The notes beneath the pieces were generated by a model that saw only the letters and a program-made list of their open reading frames with translations, was not told the origin of the DNA and did not search any database. A program made the translations under genes and the position numbers. A DNA stretch of 64,000 nt from Pseudonocardia kunmingensis (GTDB lineage: Bacteria; Actinomycetota; Actinomycetes; Mycobacteriales; Pseudonocardiaceae). How positions within the stretch are numbered: the first letter of the stretch is position 1; each line of letters starts with the position of its first letter. The DNA lies in assembly GCF_006716445.1 (NCBI RefSeq), contig NZ_VFPA01000002.1, forward strand, positions 124,001-188,000, given 5' to 3'. Positions 31,957-40,775 of this stretch are shown one piece after another.

Positions 31957-33192
31957 TCAGCCGTGGCGCACCGCGGCGAACGCGTCGTCGGTGCGGGCGA
32001 GGATCTCCTCGATGTCGTCGTCGGTGTGGGCGGCCGAGAGGAACCAGTTGTGCCACGGGTGCAGGTACACCCCGCGCTGCACGGCGGCCTCGGCGAAGGA
32101 GGTGGCCAGCCGGAAGTCCTCGTCGCCGTCGAAGGAGAGCATGGGCATCTGCACGGGGCCGGTCTGGCGGATCGCGACGCCGTGCGCGGCGGCCTGGGCC
32201 GCGAGACCCTCGCGCAACCGGGCGCCGGTGCGGGCCATGTCCGGCAGCGCCACGCCCTTGCGCAGCTCGGTCAGCGTCGCCAGCCCGGCGGCGAGCGGCA
32301 CCGCTGCCGTCCAGAACGACCCGGTCACGTAGATCTTTCCGACGGCGTCGCGCAGCGCCTCGACGCCGGTGACGGCGCCCAGCGCCTGCCCGTTGGCGAT
32401 CGCCTTCGACCAGGCCGACAGGTCGGGCCGGACGCCGAGCGGTTCCCAGCTGCCGCCGAGGTCGAGCCGGAAGCCGCAGCGGACGTCGTCGAGGATCAGC
32501 ACGGCGCCGGTGCGGTCGGCCAGCGCCCGCAGGCCGCGCGCGAAGGCGGGGTCGACGAGCTCCTGCTCGCGCTTGATGTCGTGGCGCATCGGACAGACGA
32601 CGATGGCGGCGAGGTCGTCGCCCGCCTCGGCCGCGGCGGCCTCCGCGGAGGCGAGGTCGTTGTACTCGTAGTGCACCAGGTGCGCCTGGTCCTCGGCGGT
32701 CACGCCCGAGCCGCGCAGCGAGCACCACGGCACCGCGCCGTGGTAGGCGCCGTGGGCCACCAGCAGCTTCCGCTTCCCGGTGGCGGCGCGCGCGATCGTC
32801 ACGCTCGTGGTGGTGGCGTCCGAGCCGTTCTTGCAGAACATCGCCCAGTCCGCCGACGGGATCGTGTCCACCAGCAGCTCGGCGAACTCGACGGCCACCG
32901 GGCTGGTGCCGTCGAGGCAGTCGCCGCGGTCGAGCTGGTCGAGGACCGCGGCGGTGACGCCGGGGTGGCGGTGCCCGAGGACCACCGGTCCCCAGCCGCA
33001 CATGAGGTCGAGGTAGGTGCGCCCGTCGGTGTCGGTGACGCGGGAGCCCTGCCCGGACGCCATGAACTGGGGGTGCGCGGCGCTGAACGCCTGCACGGAC
33101 ATGTGGCCGTACATCCCGCCGGGGATCACCTGGCGGGCCCGCTCGCGCAGCGCGAGCTCCCGCTCGCCGAGGACGGTGGGTGCGGTGGTCAT
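31957..33192 (-). CDS. Class III PLP aminotransferase, glutamate-1-semialdehyde aminomutase-like
   Basis: The 411-residue protein has the class III fold: GSRVTDTDGRTYLDLMCGWGPVVLGHRHP, NGSDATTTSVTIARAATGKRKLL, LILDDVRCGFRLDLGG (PLP-ring Asp), and SAWSKAIANGQALGAVTG with Lys263 as the PLP lysine. It resembles the GsaM-like branch found in catabolic clusters more than haem-pathway HemL. The ATG overlaps the stop of the transketolase C-terminal subunit (ATGA). As last gene of the minus-strand operon it probably moves an amino group on an aldehyde or keto intermediate of the pathway. Confidence 0.88.
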   Translation of the reverse strand: MTTAPTVLGERELALRERARQVIPGGMYGHMSVQAFSAAHPQFMASGQGSRVTDTDGRTYLDLMCGWGPVVLGHRHPGVTAAVLDQLDRGDCLDGTSPVAVEFAELLVDTIPSADWAMFCKNGSDATTTSVTIARAATGKRKLLVAHGAYHGAVPWCSLRGSGVTAEDQAHLVHYEYNDLASAEAAAAEAGDDLAAIVVCPMRHDIKREQELVDPAFARGLRALADRTGAVLILDDVRCGFRLDLGGSWEPLGVRPDLSAWSKAIANGQALGAVTGVEALRDAVGKIYVTGSFWTAAVPLAAGLATLTELRKGVALPDMARTGARLREGLAAQAAAHGVAIRQTGPVQMPMLSFDGDEDFRLATSFAEAAVQRGVYLHPWHNWFLSAAHTDDDIEEILARTDDAFAAVRHG

Positions 33193-34223
33193 GCGTGGGT
33201 TCCCTTGCCGGAGTCGAGGAGCTCGCGGGCGACGGCGGCGATACCGGGTCCGTCGAGGCGGTAGTGGGCGTAGAGGCCCGCGGGCGGGCCGACGGGCACG
33301 TGCTCGTCGGGCACGCCGTGGCGGCGGAACGGGACGCGGGCGCCCGCCTCGAACAGGCACTCGGCGACCGCGCTGCCCAGCCCGCCGGTCACGTTGCCCT
33401 CCTCGACGGTGAGGACGGCGCCGGTGGAGCGCGCGGCGTCGAGCACGGCGTCGCGGTCCAGCGGGGCGATCGTGAACATGTCGACGACCCGGGTGGAGAC
33501 GCCCGCGCCGGCCAGCTCGTCGGCGGCCTGCAGCGCGGGGTGCACCTCGGATCCGGTGGCGATGATCGTCAGGTCGGTGCCGTCGCGGACGGTCTCGGCG
33601 CGCCCGATCGACAGGTCCGGCACCACGTCGTAGACCTGCGGGTCGCGGCCGCGGCCGAGCCGGATGTACATCGCGCCGGGGTGGTCGAGCGACAGGCGCA
33701 GCAGCGCCCGCAGGTGGTTGGCGTCGGTGGCGCAGACGACGGTGAGGTCGGCGATGCAGCGCATCATCCCGAGGTCTTCCAGGCTGTGGTGGCTCGTGCC
33801 GTAGAAGCCCATGGACATGCCGGAGTGGTGGCCGACGACCCGCACGGGCATCCCCGGGTAGGCGCAGTCGGTGCGGATCTGCTCGGCGCACAGCAGCGCC
33901 GCGAACGCGCCGAACGTGGCCGCGAACGGGACGTAGCCCGAGGCCGCCATGCCGGCCGCCATCGTGATCATGTTCTTCTCGGCGATGCCGACGTTGACGA
34001 ACCGCTCCGGGTGCCGGTTCGCGAAGTCGGTGGCCCGGTTGGAGCGGGCCAGGTCGGCGGTGAGCACGACGATGCGCGGGTCGTGGTCGGCGAGGTGGGC
34101 GAGCTCCTCACCGAAGACGAACGCGGGGATCGCGCGCGTGTCGGTGCCGTCGACGGAACGCGCGTCCTTGAGCCCGACGTTCGCGGTGCCGTTGAACAGC
34201 TCGGACTGGTCCTGGGTGCTCAT
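33189..34223 (-). CDS. Split transketolase, C-terminal (pyrimidine-binding) subunit
   Basis: The 344-residue subunit matches the second half of transketolase/DXS: IVVLTADLARSN, FVNVGIAEKNMITMAAGMAASGYVPF (with the Glu that activates TPP), GMMRCIADLTVVCATDANHLRALLRLSL, then a C-terminal domain with VVDMFTIAPLDRDAVLDAA and VTVEEGN-type TVEEGNVTGGLGSAVAE. It overlaps both neighbours by 4 bp and follows the N-terminal subunit, so both are made together. Split transketolases of this kind occur in apiose (AptAB) and sulfoquinovose (SqwGH) catabolism, where they move a two-carbon unit of a special ketose phosphate. Confidence 0.92.
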   Translation of the reverse strand: MSTQDQSELFNGTANVGLKDARSVDGTDTRAIPAFVFGEELAHLADHDPRIVVLTADLARSNRATDFANRHPERFVNVGIAEKNMITMAAGMAASGYVPFAATFGAFAALLCAEQIRTDCAYPGMPVRVVGHHSGMSMGFYGTSHHSLEDLGMMRCIADLTVVCATDANHLRALLRLSLDHPGAMYIRLGRGRDPQVYDVVPDLSIGRAETVRDGTDLTIIATGSEVHPALQAADELAGAGVSTRVVDMFTIAPLDRDAVLDAARSTGAVLTVEEGNVTGGLGSAVAECLFEAGARVPFRRHGVPDEHVPVGPPAGLYAHYRLDGPGIAAVARELLDSGKGTHA

Positions 34224-35059
34224 GCCCGTCCCTCCAGCTCGGCCAGCACGTCGTCGTAGTCGGTGCCGACGAGGTTGCCGACGTGCCAGTCGGGCGACAG
34301 CTCCATGCGCGCCACCCCCTTGCCCTTCACCGTGTCCGCGACGACGAGCTGCGGCGGGCCGTCCGCGGCGGACGGCAGCCCGGCGAACAGCTCCAGCAGT
34401 GCGGGGATGTCGTGGCCGTCGACGCGGTGGGTCTCCCAGCCGAACGCGGCGAAGCGCCGGTCGATGGGCTCGGCCGCCATGACGTCGCGGACGAAGCCGT
34501 CTATGCCGAGCTGGTTGGCGTCCACGATCGCGACGAGGTTGCCGAGCCGGAAGTGCCCGGCCGCCATCGCGGCCTCCCAGATCTGGCCCTCGGCCAGCTC
34601 CCCGTCGCCGAGCATGCAGTACGTGCGGTGCTCCGACGCGGACATCCGCCCGGCCAGCGCCATGCCCGCGGCGATCGACAGGCCGTGCCCGAGCGAGCCG
34701 GAGGAGAAGTCGACGCCGGGGATGCGGCGCATGTCCGGGTGGTCGCCGAACGGGCTGCCCAGCCGGGTGTAGGTGTCGAGCTCGGCGGGGTCGAAGAAGT
34801 CGAGGTCGGCGAGCACCGGGTAGAGGCCGATCGCGGCGTGGCCCTTGCTGAGCACGAACCGGTCGCGGTCGGGCCAGTCCGGCCGGGCCGGGTCGAGGCG
34901 CAGCTGCGCGTAGTAGAGGACGGCGAACAGCTCCGCGCAGGAGAACACGGCGCTGTAGTGGCCGGCCCCGGCGATCCGGGTGAGCCGGACGGTCTCGGTG
35001 CGCACGAACCTCGCCCGGTCGGTGAGGTGCGCGACCTGGTCGGTACTGGTGACGGGCAC
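34220..35059 (-). CDS. Split transketolase, N-terminal (diphosphate-binding) subunit
   Basis: The 279-residue subunit covers the TPP-diphosphate half: GAGHYSAVFSCAELFAVLYY, DRFVLSKGHAAIGLYPVLAD, GVDFSSGSLGHGLSIAAGMALAGR, and the TPP/Mg motif CMLGDGELAEGQIWEAAMAAGHFRLGNLVAIVDANQLGIDG. GTG 35059 follows the first dimethylformamidase-like gene by 9 bp; the stop overlaps the C-terminal subunit. It lacks the extra housekeeping-transketolase C-terminus because that half is encoded separately. The context marks it as a pathway enzyme rather than the pentose-phosphate transketolase. Confidence 0.92.
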   Translation of the reverse strand: MPVTSTDQVAHLTDRARFVRTETVRLTRIAGAGHYSAVFSCAELFAVLYYAQLRLDPARPDWPDRDRFVLSKGHAAIGLYPVLADLDFFDPAELDTYTRLGSPFGDHPDMRRIPGVDFSSGSLGHGLSIAAGMALAGRMSASEHRTYCMLGDGELAEGQIWEAAMAAGHFRLGNLVAIVDANQLGIDGFVRDVMAAEPIDRRFAAFGWETHRVDGHDIPALLELFAGLPSAADGPPQLVVADTVKGKGVARMELSPDWHVGNLVGTDYDDVLAELEGRA

Positions 35060-35068
35060 TCCTGCTCC

Positions 35069-37246
35069 TTACTGCTGCTCGCCGAGCACGGGGCCGGGTT
35101 CGTCCCGGAACCGGTCGAGGACGTTGGCGGTGATCCGCGAGACGTCGTTGTCGCCGCTCTTGTGCGTCATGGCCGTCGACCAGGCGATCGAGCCGACGGA
35201 GAAGACGGCGCCGCCGCCGGGCCGCGCGAGCAGCACGACGTCCGCGCGGACCTTCGGGTGGACGCCGGGCGGAGGTGCGGCGTAGCCGTGGTCGACCTCC
35301 TCGGGCACCAGCGCGATCTTCTCCGAGTGCCCGACCGAGGAGGCCAGCACGACCGCGTCGGCCGGGGTGCCGAGCGTGACGTCCGCACGGTCCAGCTCGT
35401 CGCCCGCCGCGCCGCCCAGGCCCGGCCCCTCGGTGCCGAAGACCTCGCCTGCGCCTGCGCTCACGCCCTCGAACACCCACGACACGGACGGGTCCGCGCT
35501 CGCGGCGGAGCGGGCGTACCCGTAGCCGGAGTCGAAGCCCTGCGCGGTGAACCCGACGCCGGCCAGCAGGTTCGGCGCGCGCCCCCGCATCCGCCAGAGC
35601 CCGCCCGGCTCGCCGGTCGCGGCGAGGTGCTCCTCACCCGGGTCGGACACCCAGGTGGCGACGCCCGCGTGGCCGCGGCGGATCTCCACCGCGTCCGGGT
35701 GTCCCGGGTGCCGGGCGGTCACCTGGTAGAAGCCGTTGCCGCCCAGGTACATCAGCCGCCCACCGGCACGGGTGTACGCGAGGTAGGCATCCAGCATCCC
35801 GGCCGAGCAGTACTCGGGGTGGCTGCCGGTGAGCACCACGTCGTAGCGGGAGAGCAGGTCGGTGCCCTCGCGTTCGACCTCGTCGTCGGTGACCACGGCG
35901 TAGTGCTCGCCGCGCCGGTCGAGCCAGTCGAGCAGCAGCAGGTCCTGCGCGTAGTGGCGGAACCCGCGGGTGGTCGGCGTGAAGTAGTCGGGGCGGATGT
36001 TGACGATCGGGCGCAACCGGGTGGAGTGGCAGACGCCGCTGCCGTCGGTGTGCACGTCGTAGAGCGAGCGCCCGAGCTCGGGGTGCGCGACCAGCCAGCG
36101 GTCGCGCTCGTCGATCCCGCGCGCCTCCCCGTAGATCACCAGCCGCTCGGCCTCGTACTCGGCGTAGGTGCGCCAGTTGGCGTAGGCGAGGTAGGTCCAG
36201 GTGGGCAGCACGACGAGCACGGGGGCGTCGTGGCGGGCCGGGGTGACGACGAACGGGATCCGGTCGACGTCACCGTCCGCGCTGGTCTTGAGCGCGTAGA
36301 CGCCGCTGGGCAGGTCCGCGGGGACGGTCCAGGTCAGGTCCGGCGCCCAGCCGGCGTCGGCGAGGTCGTCGTCGTGCAGGTGCAGCGCGTCGAACTCGGC
36401 CGGGGAGCGGCGGAAGTCGGTCTCCGCGCCCGCCCAGAACGGGCCGGGCACGCCGCGAGTGGGCAGGTGCCGGACCTCGCCCCCGTCCGTGAGACTGCCG
36501 CGGTCGGGCACGCGGGCCCCACCGGGGTCGGTGGCGAGGTCGAGCGCACTGGTCGTGGCGGGGAGCAGCAGGCCGATCGGGTCGGCGCCGCCGGCGAGCG
36601 CCGCCGTCGTCGCCTCCGGCCACGCCGCCGCGGCGACGACCGGGCGCGCCACCTTGCCGTTGAACGTCCGGCCGAGCCCGCCGGTGGCGGTCCCGTCCGA
36701 GCCGATCCGCAGGACGCCGAGCACCGGCGCCGGGGCCGTGCGTGCCGTGACCGCGGCGGCCGGCAGGTCCGGGCGGTGCAGGCGCAGGCGCACCTCGCCC
36801 GCGGCGTCGAGGGTCGCGGCCGCGAACGCCCAGCGCCGCTCGGTGGGCGGCGCGGCGAGGGCGGCCAGCACCGCGTGACCCCGGCGCAGGGCGATCCCGG
36901 CGGCCGAGACCTCGAGCACGAGGTCCCCGACGGCCAGCAGCGGCCGGGGCTCGTCGCCGGGCAGGGTGGGCAGGAACCACACCGCGAGGCCCAGCTCGTC
37001 GAGGGGGCCGACGGGCCCGGCGTCGACGAACGAGCCGGACGTGGTGGCCTGGACCCGGCCCGGCAGCGTGTCCGGAAGCCCCGACGCGACCGGCTCCTCG
37101 ACGAGCGCGCTGCCGTGCCGCTCCGAGCCGCCGCGCCGCAGCCGCACGATCTCCGGCTCGTAGGCGTCGTGCTCGCAGCTGACGCAGAACGCGATCTCCT
37201 CGCCGGCGCGGACGGAGAGCCGGTCGGCGTACCCGACGATCCTCAT
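35069..37246 (-). CDS. N,N-dimethylformamidase-like large subunit, paralogue 1
   Basis: The 725-residue protein has two parts: an N-terminal beta-rich region with a lectin/LamG-like stretch (LRLHRPDLP...FNGKVARPVV) and the C-terminal dimethylformamidase-type domain, with VLVVLPTWTYLAYANWRTYAEYE near residue 350, LTGSHPEYCSAGMLDAY near 477 and LMYLGGNGFYQVT after it. In the bacterial enzyme, two Tyr and one Glu bind a mononuclear iron that cleaves the amide. The Tyr-rich and HPEY blocks are the likely counterparts. No small-subunit gene is nearby. It overlaps its paralogue by 4 bp. Amide hydrolysis is inferred; the substrate is unknown. Confidence 0.82.
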   Translation of the reverse strand: MRIVGYADRLSVRAGEEIAFCVSCEHDAYEPEIVRLRRGGSERHGSALVEEPVASGLPDTLPGRVQATTSGSFVDAGPVGPLDELGLAVWFLPTLPGDEPRPLLAVGDLVLEVSAAGIALRRGHAVLAALAAPPTERRWAFAAATLDAAGEVRLRLHRPDLPAAAVTARTAPAPVLGVLRIGSDGTATGGLGRTFNGKVARPVVAAAAWPEATTAALAGGADPIGLLLPATTSALDLATDPGGARVPDRGSLTDGGEVRHLPTRGVPGPFWAGAETDFRRSPAEFDALHLHDDDLADAGWAPDLTWTVPADLPSGVYALKTSADGDVDRIPFVVTPARHDAPVLVVLPTWTYLAYANWRTYAEYEAERLVIYGEARGIDERDRWLVAHPELGRSLYDVHTDGSGVCHSTRLRPIVNIRPDYFTPTTRGFRHYAQDLLLLDWLDRRGEHYAVVTDDEVEREGTDLLSRYDVVLTGSHPEYCSAGMLDAYLAYTRAGGRLMYLGGNGFYQVTARHPGHPDAVEIRRGHAGVATWVSDPGEEHLAATGEPGGLWRMRGRAPNLLAGVGFTAQGFDSGYGYARSAASADPSVSWVFEGVSAGAGEVFGTEGPGLGGAAGDELDRADVTLGTPADAVVLASSVGHSEKIALVPEEVDHGYAAPPPGVHPKVRADVVLLARPGGGAVFSVGSIAWSTAMTHKSGDNDVSRITANVLDRFRDEPGPVLGEQQ

Positions 37247-39477
37247 GCGCCCTCCACCGGCTCGGGGTGCTCGCGGAAGCGGTCGAGGACGTTCGCGGTG
37301 ATCCGGGAGACGTCGTTGTCGCCGCCCTTGTGGGTCATCGCCGTGGACCAGGCGATCGAACCGACCGCGAAGACGGCGCCGCCGCCGGGTCGGCCGAAGA
37401 CCACGATGTCGGCCCGCACGCGCGGGTCGGGAGCGACCGGCGCCGCGTAGGAGATCGTCCGGTCGTCGGCGACGAGCACGATGCTGGAGGAGTGCCCCAC
37501 CGAGGTCGCGAGGACGACGGCGTCGGCCGGGGTGCCGAGCGCGACGTCCGCGCGGTCGATCTCGTCGCCCGCCGCACCGCCCAGGCCCGGGCCCTCGTCG
37601 CCGAAGACCTCGCCGACCGCGGCGTCCACCCCGTCGAAGACCCAGTCGACGGCCCGGCTCTGCGCGGTCCGGCGGTAGCCGCTCGCCTTGTCGAAGCCCT
37701 GCGCGGTCATGCCGACGCCGAACGCCCGCTGCGGGGCCCGGCCGCGCCAGCGCCACAGCCCGCCGGGCTCGCCCGTCCCCGACAGGTGCTCCTCGCCCGC
37801 GGCGGACGCCCACGCCGTGGTGCTGCCCCGCGCGCGGCGGATCTCGATCGCTCCCGAGGGCCCGGCATGGCGGTTGGTGACGTGGTAGAAGCCGTTGCCA
37901 CCCAGGTACATGAGCCGGCCGCCGTGCGCGGTGAAGGACTCGTACGCGTCGAGCATCCGCGCCGACGAGTACTCGGGGTGGCTGCCGGTGATCACGACGC
38001 GGTGCCCGGACAGCGCGTCGGCGCCGCGGTCCTCGATCTCGTCGTCGGTGATCACCGCGTAGTCCTCGCCGCGCGCGTCGAGCCAGTGCAGCAGCGAGAG
38101 GTCCTGCGCGAAGTGGCGCAGCCCGCGGGTGGTGGGGGTGTAGTAGTCGGGCCGGATGTTGACGATCGGCCGCGCGCGCGAGGAGTACATGACGCCGCTG
38201 CCGTCGGTGTGGACGTCGTAGAGCGACTTCCCGAGCTCGGGGTGACGCGCCAGCCAGCGGTCGCGCGGGTCGACCCCGCGGCGCTCCCCGTAGAGCCCGA
38301 CGCGCTCCTCCTCGAACTCCGCATAGGTGCGCCAGTTCGCGTAGGCCAGGTAGGTCCAGGTCGGCAGCACCACCAGCACCGGGGCCGGCCGGGCGCCGGC
38401 GGGCGGGGTGACGACGAACGGGATGCGGTCGACGTGCTCGCCCGTGCGGACCTTCAGCGCGTAGGCCCCGCTCGGGAGGTCGGCCGGGACCGTGAGCGCG
38501 ACGTCGGTGTCCCAGCCGGCGTCGTCGAGGTCGTCCTCGTGCAGGTGCAGCGCGTCGTACTCGCCGGGGACCCGGCGGAAGTCGGTCTCGGTGCAGCGCC
38601 AGAACGGGCCGGGCACGGCGCTCGCCGGCCGGTTGACGACGGTCCCGCCGGTGGTGAGCGCGCCGTCGTCGGCGACGGTGGCGGCGGCGGGCTCGCGACC
38701 CAGCGCGAGCGCGCTCACCCCGGTGGCGCCCAGGACGTCGACGGCGGCTTCACCCGCGGCGAGCCGCGCGGTGGCCTCGGCGGACCAGCCGGCGGCGGAC
38801 ACGATCGGCCGAGCGAGCTTGCCGTTGAAGAACCCGGTGGGCGCGCCGCGCCCCCCGGCCCCGATGCGAAGGAGCCCCCCGCGCCACGCCCCCGCCTCCC
38901 GAGGTTCAGGAAAGCCACTTTCCTGCCCTGCAGGTTCATGAATGTGGCTTTCCTGAACCATCGGGGTGGTGCGGCCCGGGCGGTGCAGTTCCATCCGGGC
39001 CTCGCCCGTGGGGGAGAGTGTCGCCGCCAGGAAGCTCCACTGGCGCAGGACCGGGGCCACGGCCAGGCGGGACAGTTCCGTCCCGGACGCGTCGCGGAGC
39101 ACCACGGCGTCGGACGTGACGGCCAGCCGGTACCCGGCGCTGCCGTCGGGTGCCGTCAGCGCGAGGACGGTCTGCTCGCCGTCCAGGAGGGTCGGGAAGA
39201 TCCACGCCGCCAGCCCGGCGCCGTGCACGGTGACGTCCTCGCGCACCGCGGCCTCGACGTAGGAGCCCGCGCGGGCGACCTGGACCCGGCCGGGGACGCT
39301 CGCGGGGAGCTCTGCCGCGACGTCGTCCTCGAGCAGATCGCACTCGTGCACCGGCGACCCGCCGCGGCGCAGCCGCACCAGTGACGGCGTGAACTCCGGT
39401 AGCTCACTGCTGACCTTGAACTCGATCCGCCCGCCCGCGGGCACCGACAGCCGGTCGGCGTAGCCGAGCAGCCTCAC
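37243..39477 (-). CDS. N,N-dimethylformamidase-like large subunit, paralogue 2, with inserted palindromic element
   Basis: The 744-residue protein aligns with the downstream paralogue over its full length and shares VLVVLPTWTYLAYANWRTYAEFE, ITGSHPEYSSARMLDAY, LMYLGGNGFYHVT and FAVGSIAWSTAMTHKGGDNDVSRITANVLDRF. Tandem duplication followed by divergence is clear. It is about 19 residues longer, and the excess is VQESHIHEPAGQESGFPEP, encoded by a 57-bp palindrome at 38903-38959 placed between the lectin-like and catalytic parts. The frame is kept. GTG 39477 overlaps the binding-protein stop. The two copies may form a hetero-oligomer or act on different amides. Confidence 0.82.
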   Translation of the reverse strand: MRLLGYADRLSVPAGGRIEFKVSSELPEFTPSLVRLRRGGSPVHECDLLEDDVAAELPASVPGRVQVARAGSYVEAAVREDVTVHGAGLAAWIFPTLLDGEQTVLALTAPDGSAGYRLAVTSDAVVLRDASGTELSRLAVAPVLRQWSFLAATLSPTGEARMELHRPGRTTPMVQESHIHEPAGQESGFPEPREAGAWRGGLLRIGAGGRGAPTGFFNGKLARPIVSAAGWSAEATARLAAGEAAVDVLGATGVSALALGREPAAATVADDGALTTGGTVVNRPASAVPGPFWRCTETDFRRVPGEYDALHLHEDDLDDAGWDTDVALTVPADLPSGAYALKVRTGEHVDRIPFVVTPPAGARPAPVLVVLPTWTYLAYANWRTYAEFEEERVGLYGERRGVDPRDRWLARHPELGKSLYDVHTDGSGVMYSSRARPIVNIRPDYYTPTTRGLRHFAQDLSLLHWLDARGEDYAVITDDEIEDRGADALSGHRVVITGSHPEYSSARMLDAYESFTAHGGRLMYLGGNGFYHVTNRHAGPSGAIEIRRARGSTTAWASAAGEEHLSGTGEPGGLWRWRGRAPQRAFGVGMTAQGFDKASGYRRTAQSRAVDWVFDGVDAAVGEVFGDEGPGLGGAAGDEIDRADVALGTPADAVVLATSVGHSSSIVLVADDRTISYAAPVAPDPRVRADIVVFGRPGGGAVFAVGSIAWSTAMTHKGGDNDVSRITANVLDRFREHPEPVEGA
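38903..38959. repeat. 57-bp palindromic element inserted in frame in a coding sequence
   Basis: GGTTCAGGAAAGCCAC (38903-38918) is the exact reverse complement of 38944-38959, and the interior continues to pair imperfectly. The 57 bp equal 19 codons. On the coding (minus) strand they read in frame with codons such as CAG GAA AGC CAC ATT CAT GAA CCT, far lower in G/C third bases than the host gene. The paralogue lacks it. The design parallels Rickettsia palindromic elements. Confidence 0.85.
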
Positions 39478-40529
39478 CGGTTCACCCAGTTCGTCCACCG
39501 CTGGGTGGCCTCGTCGAGGTTCGCCGCCCACCACTCGTTGTCGCGGTTCACCTCGGTGCCGGTGACGTTGCTCGTCGCGATGAACGAGTTCAGCAGCGGG
39601 TCCTCGGAGGGCTGGGCGTTCGCGTTGGCCGCCCCGTAGGGCTGGCGCTTCATGATCTCTTCCTGGGTCGGCACGTCGATCAGGGCGTTGATCAGCTCGT
39701 ACGCCTCGTCCATGTTCGGGGCGCCCTTCACGATGCCCAGGGAGTCGGTGTAGTAGAGCGGCTGGTTCCAGACGACCTTCAGGTTCGCGCCGTTCTTCGC
39801 CGCCTCGTAGGCGCGCCCGGGCCAGGCCAGCATCATGTCGACCTCGCCGGACTCCAGCGCCTGCGTCTGCTGGGCGCCGGTCTCGTAGAACCGCACCGAG
39901 GGACGGATCGTGTCGAGGGTGGCGAAGGCGCGCTCGTAGTCGAGCGGGTAGAGCTGGTCGCCCGGCACGCCGGAGGCGAGCAGCGCCGTCTCCATGCCCG
40001 CGTCCTTGGCGTAGTTCATGATCCCGCGAGTGCCGGGGAAGTTCGTGGTGTCGTAGAAGTCCGTCCAGCTCTGCGGCGGCCGGTCCCCGTACTTGTCGGC
40101 GTTGTAGACCAGCAGGAACGCGGACTTCAGCACGGGCACGCCGCACTCGGAGGTGAGCTCGGGGTCGAGGCCGTCGGTGTTGATCCGCGACATGTCGAGC
40201 TTCTCGAACAGGACGTCGCACTTGGCGACGGTGCGGTAGGGCGAGGCGTAGAAGACGTCCCACGTCGGGGTGCCCGACTCGACCATCGCCGTCAGCTTCG
40301 CCTCGTTGTTCGGCGACTCCTCGGCCACCTGGATGCCCTGCTCGGCGAGCTGCTTGTAGGCGGTGTCGGCGAAGATCGAGGCGAGGGCGCCCCCGGTGTT
40401 GCTGAAGACGACTGTCCCGCCTGCTCCCGCGTCCCCGCCGACCGTGGCGAAGCACCCGGTGGCGCTGACGGAGACGGCCGCGCAGAGGGCCAGTGCGGAC
40501 AGGAGCCTGCGGTTGCGCACGGGGACCAC
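39474..40529 (-). CDS. Spermidine/putrescine-type ABC substrate-binding protein
   Basis: The 351-residue protein has a lipoprotein-like signal (RLLSALALCAAVSVSATGCFA) and the PotD/iron-type binding fold: VVFSNTGGALASIFADTAYKQLAEQ, LTAMVESGTPTWDVFY, PPQSWTDFYDTTNFPGTRGIMN and ALESGEVDMMLAWPGRAYEAAKNG. It supplies the ligand to the permeases encoded divergently from 40776. It is the first gene of the six-gene minus operon and is coupled to the amidase-like genes by a 4-bp overlap. The start is GTG 40529. Family ligands are polyamines, opines, aminoethylphosphonate or ferric ion; an amine or amide ligand fits the operon. Confidence 0.9.
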   Translation of the reverse strand: MVPVRNRRLLSALALCAAVSVSATGCFATVGGDAGAGGTVVFSNTGGALASIFADTAYKQLAEQGIQVAEESPNNEAKLTAMVESGTPTWDVFYASPYRTVAKCDVLFEKLDMSRINTDGLDPELTSECGVPVLKSAFLLVYNADKYGDRPPQSWTDFYDTTNFPGTRGIMNYAKDAGMETALLASGVPGDQLYPLDYERAFATLDTIRPSVRFYETGAQQTQALESGEVDMMLAWPGRAYEAAKNGANLKVVWNQPLYYTDSLGIVKGAPNMDEAYELINALIDVPTQEEIMKRQPYGAANANAQPSEDPLLNSFIATSNVTGTEVNRDNEWWAANLDEATQRWTNWVNR

Positions 40530-40690
40530 CTTCGGTTGACGGGGTGAGACGTCCGGGCCGTTTCACCATCCAGAACGCACTTCGCGATGTGGTACCGGCA
40601 GGATGGTCGGGTGGCCGGGGGTCGTCAAGAGGGTGGACGTGAATTAGCTGCTCTCTTGCGTTTCGACTCCGTAACCGGCGCGGTGGAGGG

Positions 40691-40739
40691 TTGACAACAC
40701 GGGCTGTGACCCCGACGCTCCCGTTTCAGTTGGTGAAAC
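40691..40739 (+). promoter_or_regulatory. Promoter and dyad in the divergent region of the amide cluster
   Basis: TTGACA (40691-40696) is followed 17 bp later by a weak -10 (GACGCT, 40714-40719). The dyad GTTTCA-GTTGG-TGAAAC (40723-40739) lies over the expected start point. GTTTCACC recurs at 40559-40566 on the side of the divergent operon. The IclR-family protein encoded at 45224 is the natural candidate to bind it. Confidence 0.5.
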
Positions 40740-40775
40740 CCGTACCGGATTGCGTGATCGAAGTGGGGTGTGTCC

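Noticed and set aside
31957..33192. hemL of haem biosynthesis
   Set aside because: The protein is of the glutamate-semialdehyde aminomutase branch but is embedded and overlapped in a catabolic operon; no other haem gene is near.
34220..35059. Housekeeping transketolase or DXS
   Set aside because: Encoded as two separate subunits within an importer/amidase operon, unlike the single-chain housekeeping enzymes.
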